Source: Pokkaliibacter sp. MBI-7
Lineage (GTDB): Bacteria > Pseudomonadota > Gammaproteobacteria > Pseudomonadales > Balneatricaceae
Reading direction: 5' to 3'
Length of the DNA: 64,000 nt
Assembly (NCBI RefSeq): GCF_029846635.1
Contig: NZ_JARVTG010000002.1
Coordinates: 62,001-126,000 of the forward strand
Shown here: positions 63,478-64,000 of the stretch, one piece after another
Layout: the number at the start of each line of letters is the position of its first letter
Numbering within the stretch: position 1 is the stretch's first letter
The notes under the pieces: model-generated
What the model saw: only the letters and a program-made list of their open reading frames with translations
Databases searched by the model: none
What the model was told of the DNA's origin: nothing
Translations under genes and position numbers: made by a program

Positions 63478-63820
63478 AATCAGATCCTTGTGACCGGCCA
63501 GATAAACTTCAGGCGGAAGAGCTGGAAAGTCTGCGCGCAGATGGATGTGCTGGCAATGGCATTAGTGTGCCGTCAGCAGCCTGGCAGGTCGTTGAAAATC
63601 TATCTGCGTTGCCGAATACGGTGTCAAAAACAGGCTCACAGCCAAAGGCTGAACGTGCTTTAGCACGGCCCCGAAGGGGCGAGCAACGCGAGTCAGATGC
63701 TCATTTAGTTCACTAAACTCCGCTTTTGCGCCTGCCTCTTGTGCCCTCGGGGTATTTCCTTGTCTCGGCTGCCTCGATGACGTTTTTCAACAGCCTGCTA
63801 GTTAACAATGAGGGCCTTTG
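63478..63820. other. non-coding stretch dominated by a MITE-like element
   Basis: No gene is supported. From 63582 to 63800 it is occupied by the inverted-repeat-bounded element described separately. The remaining 100 nt upstream of the exported-protein gene hold its promoter. Confidence 0.5.
63582..63800. mobile_element. MITE-like 219-bp repeat element
   Basis: The ends TGGCAGGTCGTTGAAAATC (63582-63600) and, on the other strand, TAGCAGGCTGTTGAAAAAC (63800-63782) match at 15 of 19 positions, forming terminal inverted repeats. The interior is a series of perfect small hairpins: CGTGC-TTTA-GCACG (63654-63667), GCCCC-GAA-GGGGC (63668-63680) and TTTAGT-TC-ACTAAA (63704-63717). It has no coding capacity. 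This is typical of a miniature element mobilised in trans. Confidence 0.6.
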
Positions 63821-64000
63821 TCAGATCACCTGACCGGGTTGCGGCCCCTCACTGCTGATCACTAAGACCCGGCTGTTTTCATTCAGTTCAAATGCCTGTC
63901 GGAGCAGTGGGTTTTGTGCGGCCAGCCATAAGCCTGTCAGGCCCGCAATGCCTGTGTCACCGGAAAGGATTTGCGGATCGCTGCCGATCCCTCTTGCCAG
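63821..64000 (-). CDS. C-terminus of a PLP-dependent lyase, diaminopropionate ammonia-lyase-like (partial)
   Basis: The last 59 codons of a minus-strand gene run from the right edge to a TGA at 63821. The segment QILSGDTGIAGLTGLWLA carries the Ser-Gly-(Asp/Glu)-Ser/Thr-Gly phosphate-binding type loop of fold-type II PLP enzymes. The end ENSRVLVISSEG closely resembles the C-terminus of DpaL. DpaL splits 2,3-diaminopropionate to pyruvate and ammonia. With only the tail visible, a threonine dehydratase-like enzyme is the main alternative. Confidence 0.6.
   Translation of the reverse strand: MARGIGSDPQILSGDTGIAGLTGLWLAAQNPLLRQAFELNENSRVLVISSEGPQPGQVI

Overview
The window is a mosaic from a gammaproteobacterial genome. 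Its right part (from about 24.6 kb) is GC-rich and looks like resident DNA of a Gram-negative bacterium with type III secretion. The left part is a stack of mobile DNA. No rRNA, tRNA or CRISPR array was seen. The species cannot be named from the sequence.

Left block (1-7.7 kb): an RND efflux operon (membrane fusion protein and inner-membrane permease; the permease runs off the left edge), an alpha/beta hydrolase with a thioredoxin-reductase-like flavoprotein, and, divergently, a TetR regulator and a SAM methyltransferase. The gap between the divergent units carries two near-identical dyads that fit a TetR operator. A complete IS3-family element (7853-9161) follows. It abuts, and replaces the C-terminus of, the tnsD/tniQ gene of a Tn7-like transposon whose tnsA-tnsB-tnsC-tniQ operon (15.1 to 9.1 kb, minus strand) and tnsA-side end (three 20-bp-spaced repeats, terminus at 15211) are present. 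Its other end is not visible.

Plasmid/ICE-like block (15.2-24.5 kb): a minus-strand run of parA, three small linked genes with a repeated domain, an ICE-type parB, a DUF2857-like gene, a possible replication protein, candidate 21-bp iterons, a vapBC toxin-antitoxin pair and two unknown genes. This looks like the maintenance module of an integrative conjugative element or plasmid, cut by the Tn7-like element.

Resident region (24.6-29 kb): a LysR regulator, two paralogous lipoproteins around an exported esterase, and an SDR dehydrogenase.

Biosynthetic cluster (29.4-61.1 kb, plus strand, mostly overlapping genes): three mega-enzymes form a hybrid NRPS-PKS line. Protein 1 is C-A-PCP-KS-AT-ACP. 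Protein 2 is TubC docking-C-A-PCP-C-A-PCP-KS-DH-KR-ACP-ACP-C-A-PCP-C. Protein 3 is A interrupted by a methyltransferase-PCP-TE. An Sfp-type phosphopantetheinyl transferase, two PvdE/SyrD-like exporter ATPases and a type II thioesterase follow. By my hand-read binding-pocket codes, the A domains of protein 2 look Val-like, Ser and branched-aliphatic; those of proteins 1 and 3 are not assignable. The second PKS module has no AT. Expected product: a short methylated lipopeptide/polyketide hybrid, primed, activated and exported by the same cluster.

Directly behind the cluster lies a CesT-like type III secretion chaperone overlapping an M91 (NleD-like) zinc-protease effector gene, then an exported protein of unknown function, a 219-bp MITE-like element, and the 3' end of a PLP-dependent lyase resembling diaminopropionate ammonia-lyase at the right edge.
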